Positions 13,001 to 26,000 of a DNA stretch of 64,000 nucleotides are shown here, piece after piece (the first letter of the stretch is position 1; each line of letters begins with the position of its first letter). Below the pieces are notes generated by a model. It was not told the DNA's origin, did no database searches, and saw only the letters and a program-made list of their open reading frames with translations. The position numbers and the translations under genes are program-made. Source of the DNA: Puffinus mauretanicus (Eukaryota > Chordata > Aves > Procellariiformes > Procellariidae); the NCBI GenBank assembly GCA_023333565.1, contig JAJKFH010000560.1:1-64000 (forward strand), given 5' to 3'.

Positions 13001-16000
13001 CCGGCACGGATGCAAAATCGGTTGGCAAGCGGGGAGCCCGGGCGGGGGGGAGCTGGCGCCGGCATCTCCTCGTGATGCAGCATCCTCGGAGGGCGGCGTG
13101 CCCAGCGCCAGCCTCGCCGGGGCCGTGCAGACTGGCCGGCTCCGGCGCTCCCGGCGGGGCCGAGCCAGTGGCGGCGGCTCCCGCGCCAACCCCAGTGTGG
13201 CCGGTGGCTCGTGCGCCCGTCGCCATGGGGAGCGAGCGTGGCCCCGGGTGAGCTGCCGTGCTTTGGGGCCACGTGTTACGGTCCCAGGGGGTTTAATTCT
13301 CCCTCCCTGCGCTCTTGGCCATGCCCGACCGTGGCGGCTGGGAAGCCGAGCAGCTCCAGAGACCTTAAATAACACCAGAGCATCCTCGCCCTCCTGGCCC
13401 CGGGCCTCCCGCCAGCCTCCCAGAAGGGTTTGGGAGTTTGGTTTTTTTTTTTGTGTTGTTTTTTTTTTTGTGTGTGTGTGTGAATAAATTAAAACTTCCG
13501 AAACAAACCCTCCGACCGCCCCGCTCCTCTAAGGCAAAACAAACCCTGCCTGGCTCAGACGGCACGTGGCCGCCTTTGCTCCCTCCTTGCCAGGCTTGCC
13601 CGAAACAAGCCGACAAGCCTGGCACTCACAGGTTTTTGGGCTGTTTCCCAGTGTTTTGAGGCTCGGGAGGTGATGGGGAGCTTCGCGTTTGGTCTGGAAG
13701 CTTTTCTTGCCGGCTGGGGCGGGAGCAGCGCAGGTAACCATGTCCCGGCGGCGGCGGCGGGCAGGGTGCTGGCTGCGGCACGGTGAGGCCGTGGCCGCGA
13801 GCACTTTTATTTTTAAACCTTATCTTTATTGCAGTTTTCTCCTGCTCTGTTGGGAAAGGCGAAATGCACCTTATCTGGCCGGCTGCTGGCAGCACGACCT
13901 GTTCCCGGGGAAGGGAGAGGCGGGTGTGCCGCGCTGGCAGCCCCGCAGCGCGTTCAGCATCCCCTGCGGCACCGGGGGCGATGCCAGGGTGATGCCGGGG
14001 TGATGCTGAGCCAGCCTGGCATACACCCATGATGGGTGCTGGGTGTTGGGTGGCTCCGCCGGGAAAGGGGGGGGGGTCCCTGCAGCCCCTTCCTGCCAGC
14101 TGAGCACCTCCGGGGTGTGTTACTGCTCTGGCCTCCGGCCAGGGGCTTTATTATGGGTTTCTGTCGCAGCAATAAAGTAAAGCTGAGCTGGGGACCGGCC
14201 CGCGGACGCTGAGCCGATGGCTTAGCTGGCACCCTGAGAGCTGGAGCTGGCAGCACCCTGATCCCAGCCTGGGGGTGCGGGAGCGGGGAGCCGAGGGGGC
14301 AGCCGGTGCCCGTGCCCACCCTGGGGCTGGCGGGAAGGGTGCTGGGAGGGGGCTGGGGGCCCGTGGAGGGAGTGGCAGTGCCCGGGGCCACCATTGCGTC
14401 CATCCCGGGGTGGCTCCAGGCGCCGGATAGGGTCCTTTCTCAGGGATGTCCTAAGGAGCACCCAAGAGTGCCAGGCGAGGGGGTGCAGGGGCCATGGGGC
14501 TGCCCCTCCAGCGTTCCCGTTAATGGTTAATGCGGCCGGGCAGCGGCGGCGGCACGGGCTCCCCCCGAGCTATCAGCACTGCCATCGCCCCCGGGAACAG
14601 GGGCCGATGTACCTTGCTGCCGCTGTTTGTTTGCATCCCAGCCGCTCTGCCCCGGCCACCGGCCCCGCGACACCCGGCTCCCACCCGGGCTGTCCCCCAG
14701 CCACCCCGACGGTGGCTTTGCGGGTGACAGTGTCACCTGCAGTGCCCCTGCTCGAGCTGAGATGGAGGCGATGAGGCTGGGACCGGGCATGGCAGCACCC
14801 AGTGCTCCCCACCGTGGGACATTCCCATCGGATGCTCCCTAGAAGGATGCGGGGTGGCAGGAGCAGACCAGAACCCCTCTTTTTTTCCTCCCCCTTTTTT
14901 AATCCTCTCGGCACCCCAGCCAGGCAGGGGGTTGCTGTGCCTCTTGGCCACCATTTCTGGGAGACAAAAAGCATTCAGGGAAAGGCAGCATCTCCCACGG
15001 AGCCTTGTGCCAGCTCCCAGTGGTGCCAGATGGAGCTGTTGGAGGATGTTTCGGTGGTGACAGCTCCCGCCCCGCATCGCTGCAGGGCTCTGGGCTGTCC
15101 CCATGTCTCGCCGTGCCCGCGCTTTTAACCTGCACCTCGCATCAGAGAGGGACTTGGGGCGATGGGGTTGCAGATAAGGGAGTGTTTTCTTCCTCCCGTG
15201 TGCGATAGGAGAGAAAACAGCAGCTCCGCGACCTGCAAATGCCCCAGGGCAAGGTCACGTCCCCGGGGACGTGAGAGTGGGACCAGAGCCGGAGTGGGGC
15301 GGCAAGCCCCGAGCAGGGGACCGGTGCCGGGGGGATTGGTCCCTGGGGATGGAGCGGCAGAGCCGGGGGTTCCCTGGGGGCTGGGGCGAGCCGGCTGGCG
15401 GCTGTCACTGGCCACTGCAGGGCTCCTCTTGGCTCTTGCAGGCTGCGACTCGGGCTTCGGGCAGGCGACGGCGCGGCACTTGGACGCCATGGGCTTTCGG
15501 GTGTTCGCCAGCGTGCTGGACCCGCAGGGTCCCGGCGCCCAGGAGCTGCGCAGGAGCTGCTCGCCGAGGCTGACGCTGCTGCAGATGGACCTGACCAAGC
15601 CAGAGGACATCCAGCGCGTCCTGCAGCACATCCAGGCCCACACCAACAGCACAGGTAGGAGCCCTTGGCACCTCCCCGGGACCCCACGCAGCTCCCCAGG
15701 ACCTCAGCTTGCAGCCAGCGTGGCAGTGCCAAGCCTCCATGTGCCCCCCATTGCGAGCTGCATCCCTGCGGGCACCCGTGCTGACAGCCTCTGCTAACGG
15801 GGCTTGTCCCGGGGCACCCCACAGTTCCCCTGCAGGACCCCCATGACCCGGGGAGCAGCTGGGATCCCCAGGGTGGGGGGTCCCCTATTCGGGTCACCTC
15901 TTCAGGCATCCCATCCCCGCAGGGCTCTGGGGCCTGGTGAACAACGCCGGCTTCAACGACACCATCGCCGACGCCGAGCTCTCACCGCTGGGCAAGTTTC

Positions 16001-17348
16001 GCACCTGCATGGAGGTGAACTTCTTCGGTTCGCTGGAGCTCACCAAGGGGCTGCTGCCCCTGCTCCGCTCCGCCGGCGGCCGCATCGTCACCGTGAGCAG
16101 CCCCGCGGGTGAGCAGCCTGCCTTCAGCATGGCCAGCCAGACCCCTGGCACCCTGAGCTTGGGTGCGGGTCAAGCATCCCCGCGGCTCCCACCCCACCCC
16201 GGGCACTTCCACTTCCCCGGCCAGCCGCATCAGGCTGGCACCCTAAGCCTTTTCCTTGTGCCGTGGCCGGGAGCGCAACCCTACGCGAGCCCTCCTGGTC
16301 CCTGCCTGCTCCCGGCCACGTGGGCAGCTGCCTGAGAACCCGCCCGCTCGTCCTTTCTCTCCTGCAAGGTGACCTGCCCTTCCCCTGCCTGGCAGCCTAC
16401 GGGGCCTCGAAGGCAGCCCTCAGCCTGCTCATGGACACCTTCCGCAGCGAGCTCCAGCCCTGGGGCGTCAAAGTCAGCCTCGTCCTGCCTGGCTACTACA
16501 AAACAGGTAAGAGGGTCCGCACCCGCTGGCTGCCTGCACCCGCAGGCAAAGGGCAGGTACCCCAGGGAGGCATTAGAGACGGTGATGGAGCAATGGCAGG
16601 AGCAGCCCGTGGTCAGGATGCAGCTTCTGAGCATCCCCGGCCCCCTCCCTGGGGATGGTGGTCATCCTGCGGGCTCCGGTTGGTGAGAGGCAGGGTCAGG
16701 ACCAAGCCCTGCCAGCAGATCCTCTGCCACCGGGGCTGGCTGAACCAGCTCAGCCATGTTTACGGTAGCACCATCCCGTAGGCAGGGTCTGAGACCTCTG
16801 GTCCGGTCCTGGGCTATGAAGAGCCACCACGGTCCTCTCACCGCGCTTCCCCCGTGGCAGATCTCTGCAGGGTTTCAGCAGGACCTTCCCGGGAGGCGGG
16901 GAGGGGACTGGGGGCTGCTGGCATCCATGCCGGCGGGGCTGGAGGAGGGGAGCCACGCAGCTCACGGGTGGGCCACGTCCTTGCAGGGACGACATGCGAC
17001 CCTGCCTTCTGGAACACGCAGAAGCAGCGGCTGGTGGCCAGCCTGCCCCGGGAGCTGCTGCAGGCCTACGGCGAGGACTACGTGGAGGAGATCAACCGCC
17101 AGTTCATCCAGTTCATGAAGGTGGCGGTGGAGGACCTCAGCGCGGTGGTGAACAGCATCACGGACGGGCTCCTGGCTGCCAACCCAGCCGTGCGCTACTA
17201 CCCAGGGCAGGGCCTTGGGCTCATGTATTTCATACACCGCTACCTGCCCTATTTTGTCCGAGACTTGTTCTTGAAAGGATTCTTCATCAACCCCAAGCTG
17301 CCCCAAGCGCTGCGGCGAGAGCACCACAACGATGTGAAGAAGGCCTGA
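817..17348 (+). CDS. HSD11B2: 11-beta-hydroxysteroid dehydrogenase type 2
   Basis: NAD-dependent short-chain dehydrogenase that oxidises active glucocorticoid (corticosterone or cortisol) to its inactive 11-keto form, protecting the mineralocorticoid receptor; the family member is anchored in the endoplasmic reticulum. Coding exons are 817-1087, 15442-15654, 15923-16108, 16369-16506 and 16987-17348 (stop TGA). All junctions are GT-AG and all introns phase 1. The joined product is 389 aa; human is about 405, the difference lying mostly in a shorter C-terminus. Residues 10-73 hold hydrophobic membrane segments. The cofactor motif TGCDSGFG is at 90-97, NNAG at 168-171, and the catalytic triad is S221, Y234 and K238 (YGASK). 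The tail retains [14 protein letters not shown]. The ATG at 817 follows the TATA box and gives the expected N-terminus. The neighbour ATP6V0D1 is as in mammals. Confidence 0.95.
12750..13260. other. Secondary CpG-rich block within HSD11B2 intron 1
   Basis: A stretch with dense CG dinucleotides and repeated CGCC/GCCG runs, richer than the flanking intron. Frames up to about 318 aa cross it on both strands but look like GC-biased chance frames. It could be an internal promoter or enhancer; nothing in the sequence proves this. Boundaries are approximate. Confidence 0.4.
13440..13482. repeat. Poly-T / GT low-complexity tract
   Basis: Two T runs separated by GTGTTG and followed by (TG)n. It is a simple repeat in HSD11B2 intron 1. 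Confidence 0.9.
15442..15654 (+). CDS. HSD11B2: HSD11B2 coding exon 2
   Basis: Encodes G91-G162 (phase 1 in and out, 213 nt). It carries the Rossmann cofactor-binding glycine motif CDSGFG and the conserved stretch [12 protein letters not shown]. Acceptor is TCTTGCAG, donor G|GTAGGA. Confidence 0.93.
15923..16108 (+). CDS. HSD11B2: HSD11B2 coding exon 3
   Basis: Encodes G162-G224 (186 nt, phase 1 both ends). It contains LWGLVNNAG, the helix segment [20 protein letters not shown], and catalytic S221 in the VTVSSPAG strand. Acceptor is CCCCGCAG, donor G|GTGAGC. Confidence 0.93.
16369..16506 (+). CDS. HSD11B2: HSD11B2 coding exon 4
   Basis: Encodes G224 to the codon split after ACA (138 nt, phase 1 both ends). 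It contains the active-site YGASK (Y234, K238) and the segment [15 protein letters not shown]. Acceptor is CTCCTGCAAG, donor G|GTAAGA. Confidence 0.93.
16987..17348 (+). CDS. HSD11B2: HSD11B2 coding exon 5 (C-terminal)
   Basis: Starts after TCCTTGCAG and runs to TGA at 17346-17348. It encodes the substrate-side and C-terminal part with the conserved [14 protein letters not shown] and a basic/polar end EHHNDVKKA. The tail is shorter than in mammals and lacks their proline-rich end. Confidence 0.93.
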
Positions 17349-17885
17349 CCTTGGCCCGCATGCGGTCACGGGGCAGGAGCAAGCCTTCTCCCGGGATTTT
17401 CAGGCACACCAGCCCCCGAGCGCGTGCGCGGCCGCCGGCATCGCCCTCCTGCGCTGCGGGGGAACAAGCAGCACTAGATGTTAAAAACCAAATTGCTTTC
17501 CAAAATCAGGCAGATCTATTTTCTATTGTGCGAGAATCAACATTTTCTAGAGACCTTGGTTTTGTATTTTTTCTAACCGTGCATCCTCCAAGGGGGCCTG
17601 ACTCTGCGGCTCTGCACCACGGGCTGGGATGTACGTCGGGCGTTTCTCAGCTACCCGACATCTTCCTCACTGCTGTCGGAGCTGCAAGCATTTGTCTCCG
17701 TCATCTCTTGGCTGGGTCAGGCCCAGGACCCCGTAGCTGCTGCCGTGCCAGCCCCTGCCTCCCCGCCGTTCATTACACACTCCACGTGCTCCTGGCGAGC
17801 GCAGGGGCCGAGGCCGGGCTGCAGAGCTCTTCACGAGATGAACTACGTGACTGTCACTTTTTAAATAAATCTGTTCTTGATATGC
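17349..17885 (+). other. HSD11B2: HSD11B2 3' UTR with poly(A) signal
   Basis: A short 3' UTR of about 0.5 kb. The canonical AATAAA at 17864-17869 is followed by a T/G-rich stretch (TCTGTTCTTGATATG), so cleavage is expected near 17885. Confidence 0.8.
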
Positions 17886-18544
17886 CACTGGGCTCTGGCA
17901 GTCTCCTTCCGCGGTGCAGCACTGCGATGCTTGGTCAGGGATGCCCTGCCTGCGGGCAGAGCCGAGCTGGGTCACTGCACTGAGCACTGTGGCAGGAGCC
18001 TTGCGTGGGGCAGCCCCGGAAAAGGGGTGCACACGGGCAGAGAAGCAGCCCCTGGGCAGCAGGGGAAGAGCTTGCACTCACTCCCCCCTGTTCCCCATGG
18101 CTTCCTTTTGCTTTGCTCTGACTCCATGGCCCTGCTGGGGCAAGGATGGAAGGGGTGATGGTGCCACGCACAGCCCCATGCAGAAAGCGCAGGGGGACAA
18201 GCTAACAAAGCCAGGGGATCTGTCACGCAGCTCCCTAACCGCATGGCTCGCTGCCACAGGGCTGCAGGAGCAGTGAGGGGTACAGCTCCTGGGCACCCAC
18301 CAGCTCGGCACCCAGCTGCAGCCACAGACCAGGCACCACACGCAGCTTGGGCTGGAGCGCAAATGCCCCAACGGGCAGCACGACTCCCCTGTCTGTGGTA
18401 GAAGCAAGTGCCCCAAATCATGCAGGAGTCGCACCAGGCTCCACTACTACAAATACCAAATTCCCCAGGTAAGAGGCCCCGTGGCTGATGCAGGCTGCTC
18501 TTGGGGATGTGGGAGCAGGCACCCAAGTAAGCAGGGAGAGCACA
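17886..18544. other. Intergenic gap between convergent gene ends
   Basis: About 660 bp between the HSD11B2 and ATP6V0D1 poly(A) regions. I see no gene, repeat family or RNA in it. Confidence 0.6.
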
Positions 18545-19846
18545 GTGCAGTAGGCAGATATTTATTAGTGTAGAGAGGAGGGGGTCACGGGATAACAAAC
18601 ACTGCAGAGGTGACCACAGCACAAGCTGGGACAGAGCCGCTCTCCCTCGATCCCTCCCAGCAGCAGCACCGAGCACGTGTTTCCCAGCAGCGAGGGCTTC
18701 TCTGCTGCCACACCACCACAGGGCATCTCCCAGACCTCGAGTGCAAGTGGGAGCTAGCCGGGACACAGAGCAGCAAGGAAGAGGGCTGCCACGCCATGCC
18801 CAGGGCTTGGCTCCCACCCCCTAACCACAGACGGGCAGGGCCTGGACAGGGTGTGGGACATTCTGCCAACAGCTGCCCTACACGCTCATCAGGGTGACCA
18901 AGTGGAGCCAGACCCAAGGGCTGCTCTGCCCAACGACCAGCTGTGCCCGTACGGCTCCATGGCAGGGCCAGCCCGGACGCCCTGCGCAGGGGAGGAGGCT
19001 GCGCCAGCCTGGATGTCTGCCCTGGGGTGGTGCAGGGGTCCAGCACCATCCGCAGAGCCAAAAGGAGCCCCGACTCTTGCACAGTTGTGACAATAAACTC
19101 CAAGCCGTGGGTCCTCAGGGGAGGAAGGAGCTCAGCCGGCTTATGGAGCCCTTTCAAGCTGCAGGGCAGGAGGGAGACTGATGAGAGCTGCTTCTGAGGA
19201 CACGTCGAGGCTGCGCTAGTGCAAATGCTGCCGGAGCGGGGAGGAGCATGCTCCGCAAGCGCTCTGGCTCTGCCCTCACGTTCCCACAGGCTCCGTTCCA
19301 GTCCTGGCCAGGGCTGCTCCGTCTCTCCCAGGTCAGGGTTAGCTACAGGGGATGCAAGGATTGCACAGCAGCATGGGCTACGCTACAAATCACACTCGAA
19401 CTAAATCTCACAGGAACAACACTGACTAGGAGGCGTGCAGAGCACTAACAGAGAGGACCCCCAGCCAGGGCAGACCTGATGCGTTCCTCTGCGGCGGTGG
19501 GAACCCCTTGGAGGCAGCAACGCCCTGGCTGGTGCTTGCTCTACGAGCGTAAGCGCATACAGCAGATTAGTACAGTAACACGGAGACTATTACATACACA
19601 ACAGGAGGTGTCCCTCCTGCTACACAGGGCCAAGCCTGTGCCACCGGTCCCTCCGGACCCCTCGCAGCACACACAACTCAAACTTCAGCTTGTGAATAAT
19701 TTAACTAGCAACTGTACAGTTTCTTCATCTGAGCCAGTTCCACAGATGGGACATCCCTGGAGTCTGGGCAAGGGATAACTCAGGGAATTAGACAGGGGTC
19801 CCTCCGGACTCCAGGGGCGGGAGGGTCGGACAGGAGCAGAGCAGGG
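18545..19846 (-). other. ATP6V0D1: ATP6V0D1 3' UTR with poly(A) signal
   Basis: The - strand AATAAA (TTTATT on +, 18561-18566) lies about 1.28 kb after the ATP6V0D1 stop and gives a plausible single long 3' UTR. No other hexamer nearer the stop was noticed on this strand. The start of the UTR follows the TAA at 19849-19847. Confidence 0.7.
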
Positions 19847-20008
19847 TTAGAAGATGGGAATGTAGTTGTCGATCTTGGTCCTGTGCCGCTGGGCAATGCA
19901 CTCTGCGATCCACACAATGTTGCGGCACTCCTGCTCCTTCAGCTTCACGAAGGCGTAGAAGACTCCAAAGTGGAACTGGTTGAGGAAGGCCAGCTTGTTC
20001 AGCTTCAC
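19847..20008 (-). CDS. ATP6V0D1: ATP6V0D1 coding exon 8
   Basis: Encodes residues 299-351 plus TAA. Acceptor is TTTCCCCAG at 20009. It includes [20 protein letters not shown] and the conserved C-terminus. Confidence 0.96.
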   Translation of the reverse strand: MKLNKLAFLNQFHFGVFYAFVKLKEQECRNIVWIAECIAQRHRTKIDNYIPIF

Positions 20009-23000
20009 CTGGGGAAAGCCCAGAGGAGGACATGTCACTTGTCCACCTCAGATGGGAGGAGCTGGTCAAGGTAAGCGTGGAGCAGCTTGGGAGGTCCCAT
20101 GACTTCCCCAGCAGGCTGGGGGGCTCAGCACGGGTATCCTGCTCTGCACCTCTCTAGGCCCTCGGGGCAGCTCTGACCTACAGCACATGGCTCAGGACGG
20201 GCTCTGACATTTGAAAATCCTCTTTTCCCACATAATTACACTCTGGTTTTGCTATCGATGGACCAAATACCCACCAGCAGCCCCAAACTTGCCTCCCACA
20301 CTGCTCTAATCTGTCTGGGGGAGAACATGGACTGAGCACCATGCCGGGCCCCGGTTCCCTCGCAGGAGCAGAGGGCTACCATCCTTTTCCTCTCCCCAAA
20401 ATCTGTTCATCCACAGCACTGCTCACAGGGCAGCAGACAAGCTTGCTGCTACCCTGGGCTTTGTCTCAGGGCTCACTCACCTCATGCTCAAAGAACCTGT
20501 CTTCAAGGGTCTTGTCTCCAGGGTTGCTGCCAGCCCCTTCAAACAGCAGCTTGTACTCCTGCGGGAAGACATTACAAGAGGATATACCCAAACCCCTCCA
20601 AGCTCAGCAGCGTTCCTGGGTCCTGTACGTCAAACAGACAGCCCAGCCACCGTGCCAGGTCAGCAGAGGACACAGAAGCCAAGAGTCTGCCCTGTGTACA
20701 CATGAGCATTGGCAAGGTGATGCTGCTGAGGCTGCACTGCACACACACCGGCTGAAGGCAATCCCCTGTAAGGCAGAGAAAGCCTTTATTTCATCTGTGA
20801 GCTTGTTCAGCCAGAGATCCTACCCCTCTCTGAAACGTGCAGAGCTCAAAGCCGAATCGTCACTTTGAGTCTGCAAGGAGGATGCATCGGGTACAGACCC
20901 CTCCATGTACAGACCGGAGTGTTTGGGCCAGGGCCCTGTGCCCACAAACACTGGCACATGCCCTGGCTGCTGCAGCAAGGGGACACTGAGCTCTCTGACT
21001 CCAAAAAGGCCCCCAGCCATGCACAAGAGCAGCTTAAGGAACTCAGACACATCCAAGCGTGTCCTCCCAGGTCAGCATCTCCCCTGCAACTGAACCAGAG
21101 CTCAGAGTGACCCACCAGGGCTGGAGATGTGGCACACCACTTCTCACTGGAGACACGTTTCCACCCCCAACCAGCCAAAGAGAGACTGTCATTGCTGCCA
21201 CACCGATACCTCAAGGGTTTGGTGGTGAGGGCAGTCCCCACACCCTGGGACAAGGCGCATAGGGCACACCTGGTCTCCCTATCACCTCTGCTACGGCAGC
21301 CACGACTAACAAGCCAACGGCATCGCAGGCAAGCCAACTCCATCTGGGCCAAGCAGAGCACAGGACCAACAGTAACGGCAGAAGACAGACAACCCCCTCC
21401 CCAGGCTGTGAATCCACAAGTTCCCCCAGATCCCTGAGAAGCTCTGATCCAGAGCAGGTCCTTGCACTAGTCCCCACAGCCCTCACCCCAAAGCACTCAC
21501 AGGGTAGTAGTCAGCAACATTTTTGACTTGTTCGTAGTCATCTGCTCTGGCCAGCTGAGCCAGGCCCTCAGGGTAGAGTTTGCCACAGTGCGGGAACAGC
21601 TTTGCTCGGTCCTCCTTGGACAGCTCGGTACCAAATGAGTTAATGGTGATAATGAAGGCCCTCCGGTCAGCTTCAAACTGCGGGAAAAGAGCAGTTCACT
21701 TTGGGATGCAGCATCTTTGCCAGAGGCCAGCAGATACCAATGCTGCTCTGAACAGAGCCACATCAGAGGGCAGCATGAGCGAGCTGCCTGGGACACATAC
21801 AGCTGTCCAGTGCCCAGCCAGGGCAGGCTACATGTGCAGGCTCCCAGTATGCCCAGTAGCTGATGCCTGGGGAGCAGTCAGGTGAGGAAATTCCCCCCCC
21901 CCAGGCACAAGCCAAATCACTGAGCAGAACCCTGCCCAGGTCAAGGAGTCTCTCTCACCTACTGCCCCTGAGCCCTGCACATCCCACAGCTAGCCTTGGC
22001 ATGGAGACGGGCCGTGCACTGAACAGCTCTGGTTGTTCTCCTGCTCGTTATCCATGTGAGAGGATGAAGATGTTGCCACGAAGGCAACAGATGTGTCAGC
22101 ATCTGGCAAGATCAGGACTGGAGAACCAAATCTGTCCAAAGTCATGTGCAGGCAGTGTTTTCCTAAGTCTCCCAGTGAGCAGGCAGAGTGTGCATGGGGA
22201 TGCTGAAGAATATCTTTAGCATCCTTAACGCTGGCAGGCAAGCTGGGCCTGAGCACAGAGCAGTAAATATCACAGCAATACCATCCAGCTACGGGGGTTT
22301 CCAGACCTACCTCCAGGATCGGGCACATGGCATCTGCCGTGGTACCTCCCAGCACCTTGCAGAACTTGTAGAAGGACTCCAGGTAAGCCTGGAAGAGAGA
22401 GGGCAGATGAGCACTCTTCTACACTGCTTCATCTACTGCCCCATAGGGCCATTCAGTAGGGGACAAACAGCAAGCAGGGATGCTCCCAGACGCTTTATAA
22501 CACAGCACGGGCACTCTCACCCCACGTGAACCAAGCCCGTACGAGGGTCAGTGCTTCCCCCAGGATCTGGAGACATGGAGGGCTGTCGCTGGGTTTGTTC
22601 GAGTGACTGCATGAGCTTACTTCAGGCAAGATCCCCAGGCAGCAAGGTTAAAGCCTATTTTGCTCCTTTGAGTCATCTAACTCCAAAGCATTTACTGAAG
22701 TCTCACACGGTTTCCTGACCTCGCTCTGGCCTCCACAAACATGCCAAGCCACACAACTATAGCTGCAAGACCTACGCTCAGAAAGTACCGCTGTGTAAGC
22801 AGAGTCAAGAGATGAGACAGGACATCTGTAAAGGAAACTAGCCATTCTCTGTAATTCTCTTTTCACACTGCAGCCGCTTGGTCTCCATCCCGACTGGAGC
22901 ACTGCAGAAAACATATAAGGCTAGCAGAGCTACGCTGCCTCCAGGAAACGTAATCCTTTGTGGAGATGTACTGTAATCCAGCTGGAAGATGACTGTATCT

Positions 23001-26000
23001 CCCAGGGGGAGCCCATGAAGGCAGTGCATGGTTAAAAGTGCTGTTCAGCAAAAAACTTTCTCAGAAGAAGCCATCATGTGATAAAATACCTCCCTGGACA
23101 GAGAGCTGCAACCAGAATCACTTAAAAGGGATGGAATAAAATGATGCTGAGACACCACAAATCTCTGCTTTGTCACAACAACTCCAGGACTGAAGATGGA
23201 CAAAGAATGCACGTGTTGGACACCCTCAGCCTCTGCACTAGGAAAGCACCTGGATTTCTGTGTTCTGTAAATATTTGTTACCACACAGTGCAAAAGGACA
23301 CTGCTGGGTGAGCATCACACGTCAAAGAAGCATCGTCTCCAGCACTTGCCACTGCTCAAGTGCAGGAGAGCAAAGAGCACCAGTCTTCAGAGTTACCACA
23401 GGGACAAGGACACGGATAATGGACTCGCTTGAGGCTGACAGAAGAGGGAACCTGGGTAAGAGGTTCAGCCACTACCCCTGCCATTCTCAGAGTTCACGCA
23501 CAAACTTAAGGCGTTAGGAGCAAAAATAGATGAACTTAAATACCCAGCTCTGAATGAGGATGCAGTATCACAGACACCATGGAAACACAGACTGTAAAAC
23601 AGCCGCACTGGGTACCCTCCCCTATGGACCCCGCCACAGATGACAGCAATTTACAGAAACTCTCCAGTGTCCTGAAACCCTCACCCCAGAAATGGTAGCC
23701 TCTTTGCATTTAATAATCCTTAATGGAATTTGACTTCCATGAACCCACTCATTTATCCTGCTAGCCTCATTCGTCTGTCACCTCCAGCCTGAAGGGAGAG
23801 CTGTGGCCTGTCCATCCACGTTGACTTTTCCAACACTATCTGCAGTTACCACCACAGCTCTGATTCACTCCTCTTCCAGGTGAGGAATCCCAACCGTTTT
23901 TGTAGTTTCCCATACAGAAGTCATTGTACCCAAACCTTTAAACTTGTCCTCCTTAGCAACTTCTCCTGCTCTGCTGTTCACATTCAGAGATGAGAGAGAA
24001 GAGGAATGAGACAAACGCACTACAGATGTATGCAGCAGCACAGTGATATTTGTGCAGTTCTCTGCTTTTTTACTGTTAGGAACAGACTGCCTTGTAGAGA
24101 GACACTTGCTTAGGTCAATCCATAACCCAAGATTTCATTTAGTAGTAGAGAGGAACAAGGAGACCCTCACTGTACAAGCAGAGTTAGGATTACCTCCTTG
24201 CCTCTCCCATACATCACTCCACATTTATCCATGTTGATTTGCCTGCTATATTTTATTGTCCAGTGACAAAGCTCCTTCAGCTGGTTCCCACAAGAAGGTC
24301 ACCAGCAAAGGCCAACGGTCAGGCAGCTTCACTTCAACATATCCATTAAAAATGTGGAAAAATAGGAGCAAGCACTGAAGATAATGCCAGCATGCCTCCG
24401 CTGCAGGACTCCGCTGCTGACCGCCCTCTACACTAAGAGCTGACTGCTTACGTCTAAACTCTGCTCCCCATCTTAACCATATTTCCATTCAAGAACCTTC
24501 TCATTTGTCATTGCTAACAAGAAACCTTTGTAATTGCTTTCCTCCTATGAATCCTGCTCAAACCTTCTGTCTACATGCTCGCAGATTCCTTCACAAAACC
24601 TCCAGTAGGTCTGGGAGGTAGCACTTCTCCTTCCCATGCCAAGCCCTCCCGGACGCAGGCAGCCATCCCAGGCACCTGCCTGCTCTGTTCCTCAGAGCAG
24701 CTCTGCGCAGATTCCAGACCTGATTTTATTTTCCTCATTTGCCTACGAAGACCATTTGCATTGTATTATACATTTTCCAGTCCTTGGGGAGAGAGGTGGC
24801 TTGAAGTGAGAATCTGTAAGCAGCAGTTACCTCTTTCACCCTTGTGATTTGTTACTGACGGAGCCCCTATGTTCCCCGGGGGCTGCTCTTTAGGAAGAAG
24901 CAATCCCAGCACAAGCCAAGGGATACCAGGCACCTATGCTTCAATTTGGGGGTAGGAAGAGCAGAATGCAAAGAAGTATCAGGCCTCAAAAAGGAGACGG
25001 GAAAGGACGTGGCAGCTGGGACCCAAGGAGACACACACACCCCCCCCCTCCAACCTGTCTGCCCTGCGCTCACTCTGTTCCCTGCCTTCCCCCACCTGCC
25101 TCATCTCCACACAGAGGCCTGCACCCTGCACGGGTGCAGGTATTTACACATACAAGCTTACCTCCCCCCATTACAGCAAAAGATCAGTACATGCCAGAGG
25201 CCACACGCAGCTGGGCATGACTGCCGACACGCAGCTCCTTCTCCCCTCCCTTTGCCTTCCTCCCTTCACGCCTGATCTGTTCTCTGCCTCTCCAAACAGG
25301 CCACGGCTTCCTTGGGAAGCAGAGGTCACACTGACTGCAGGCTGGCTGCGACCAGCCACAACAAGGTCGGCAGATACAATCTGCATCCCACCCTTAATCC
25401 AGAGAGTCGAGATGGAGCGATAGCCACAGCCTGCACATAAACACATGCTTTGATACTGCCAGCTAAAACCGGACAGGGCCTGCAGAGGAGACAACAGCTC
25501 CCTGGGCAGGCTCAGGACAAGGAGATCCTTAGCCCCTCCACATCCCTGTGCCTGCAGGACTCCTCCACCCCCGCTGTACCTTTTACGCTGCTCTACCAAG
25601 AGCATCTAACCTCAACCACAGCCACTGAAGGCTTGAGCAGACTCTTGGAGGCTCTTCAGAAAGGGGTCAAGACAGAGAGCCAAGCCCATGGAAGTCCTTC
25701 AACCAAGTTTAAGATCAAGCCACTTTAGCCCTTTGAATGCAGTTAACTACACATCTAAACTCCTGTGGTTAAAGAGCAGCCTTCTCCTGCCTGCCTGGGG
25801 CCTGAAGAAAGTTATTCAAAGGCAGGACCTCTAAAAAAAAAATCTCTTGCACAGACTATTGACAGCCTGACAGCTCCAAAAAAAAGTCAGTCTGCCTAGC
25901 TTTGGTGCCCTGACTCTGCAGAGCTGGGTGATCGGATGTCAGGCCCCTCCAAGAGCACCATCTTTACTTTCCAGCAGATGCAACTAGTTCTTGGTCACGT

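Larger units (their letters stand above)
1088..15441 (+). other. HSD11B2 intron 1 (14.4 kb), no gene recognised inside
   Basis: The intron runs from donor GTGAGT (1088) to acceptor TTGCAG (ending 15441). I searched both strands for conserved protein segments and found none; the many GC-driven frames show no recognisable domain or conserved splice pattern. About 12750-13260 is locally very CpG-rich, like a secondary CpG island. A T-rich/GT tract lies at 13440-13482. No tRNA or other RNA gene was recognised. Confidence 0.7.

Noticed and set aside
12461..13487. Overlapping frames of 304 and 318 aa on both strands in HSD11B2 intron 1
   Set aside because: Both strands open at the same place is typical of CpG-rich DNA lacking AT-rich stop codons. 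No protein family recognised.
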